Shown here in pieces: positions 63,396-64,000 of a stretch of 64,000 bases of DNA. Each line of letters opens with the position of its first letter. The first letter of the stretch is position 1. The DNA comes from Balamuthia mandrillaris (Eukaryota > Discosea > Longamoebia > Balamuthiidae), in NCBI GenBank assembly GCA_031835245.1, contig JAVKOQ010000158.1, positions 1-64,000 on the forward strand. The letters run 5' to 3'. The position numbers were made by a program, and so were the translations under genes. Below the pieces are notes generated by a model. That model was not told the DNA's origin, did no database searches, and saw nothing but the letters and a program-made list of their open reading frames with translations.

Positions 63396-64000
63396 ATGTC
63401 TCGTTTCTTTGCCGTGCTGACCCTCCTTTCCTTGGTGGTGGCCCTCTCCTCTGCTCACCAACACTGCGAGCTCTCCCTGTTCAACGCATTCACCTCCTCA
63501 GCCCATGACTCTCTTGCCTTCACCATCGACGGGAAGGAGTGGGCGGAAGTCCCCTTTGGCGAGCGTGTGGTAGAGTCCGTGCCTTGCTCCCCCTTCACCG
63601 TGAACGTTACCGAGTTGGGCAAAGGCGAAAAGCTCGACTTCTTCTCCGAGGGCTACATGTCTCGCGGCTGGCTGGTCTTCAAAGGCTATGAGAGCACCGA
63701 GCAGCACGTCCAATACACGGGGTGGCGCTCGTTGCGCTTGCCGGCGAACCTGGTACCTCCAGCCTACGGCGCCATGGTCTGGTGGAGGTTCACGGCGGGG
63801 ACACCCCTTACGCCGGCAATTACCTGCTCGTCACCAACTCCAGCAACACTGTCCAGGTGGACGACTCGAGCGAGCAAACCTACAGAGCTGGTTTGGAGTA
63901 CTCGGAGGAGGGCAGCGAGTTCGTCTTCGCCCTCTACACCGCCGGTTCCAGGGGCGACGAGAGCGGCAACAGCGACATGGTGTTGGAGGAGACCGTTCAG
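63396..64000 (+). CDS. secreted protein, N-terminal part (3' partial)
   Basis: ATG at 63396 begins a signal peptide (MSRFFAVLTLLSLVVALSSA). The mature part CELSLFNAFTSSAHD, VPFGERVVESVPCSPFTV and FFSEGYMSRGWLVFKGY is beta-rich and could be a DUF4397-like or lectin-like extracellular fold. The reading frame changes between about 63700 and 63785. Upstream frame 1 is good and downstream YAGNYLLVTNSSN to the window edge is good in another frame. An intron from a donor near 63705 to an acceptor near 63783 would join them in phase; a one-base indel is the alternative. GC content and codon use are higher than in upstream genes. It continues beyond the window. Confidence 0.6.
   Translation, partial: MSRFFAVLTLLSLVVALSSAHQHCELSLFNAFTSSAHDSLAFTIDGKEWAEVPFGERVVESVPCSPFTVNVTELGKGEKLDFFSEGYMSRGWLVFKGYESTEQHVQYTGWRSLRLPANLVPPAYGAMVWWRFTAGTPLTPAITCSSPTPATLSRWTTRASKPTELVWSTRRRAASSSSPSTPPVPGATRAATATWCWRRPF

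Overview
The window is nuclear DNA from a eukaryote. Genes are dense, on both strands, and most contain several short introns of about 45-110 bases with GT-AG ends. The proteins carry long single-residue runs (Glu, Ser, Asn, Ala, Gly, Pro). RhoGEF, F-box, ankyrin, class 3 lipase, RPEL and BTB/discoidin-like proteins, together with small Cys-rich secreted proteins, fit a free-living amoebozoan. A centramoebid such as Balamuthia or Acanthamoeba is my best guess; this is an inference from gene content and moderate GC, not a proven identity. I saw no rRNA, tRNA, CRISPR array or bacterial operon.

Layout. 1-7675: one long multi-exon gene ending in an apparently intact tyrosine recombinase domain plus a SANT/Myb-like domain. 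7676-9483: gene-poor tract with telomere-like CCCTAA repeats and decayed coding fragments. 9484-24103: BTB-BACK-F5/8C protein, RNA polymerase III subunit RPC5, class 3 lipase, RhoGEF. 24104-33463: RPEL protein, F-box/YEATS fusion, type I membrane protein, methyltransferase. 34061-39031: mRNA capping guanylyltransferase facing a TOE1-like CAF1 nuclease. 39402-50150: LRR protein, FBXO9-like protein, cyclase-family hydrolase, FGGY kinase, and two divergent F-box genes, one with ankyrin-type repeats. 50262-51942: synapsin-like ATP-grasp protein. 51976-57111: an intronless reading frame of about 1,700 codons fusing an FAD oxidase and a methyltransferase. 57112-64000: a decayed DDE transposon nested in the predicted intron of a small secreted-protein gene, a two-domain DUF2283 protein, another F-box gene, two tandem Cys-rich secreted proteins, and the start of a further secreted protein.

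Themes. RNA metabolism (RPC5, capping enzyme, TOE1) and ubiquitin-ligase adaptors (five F-box genes and one BTB gene) are prominent. Exon joins were worked out by hand by requiring GT/AG ends and matching phase. Totals divisible by three and restored family motifs support most of them, but individual boundaries may be off by a few bases.
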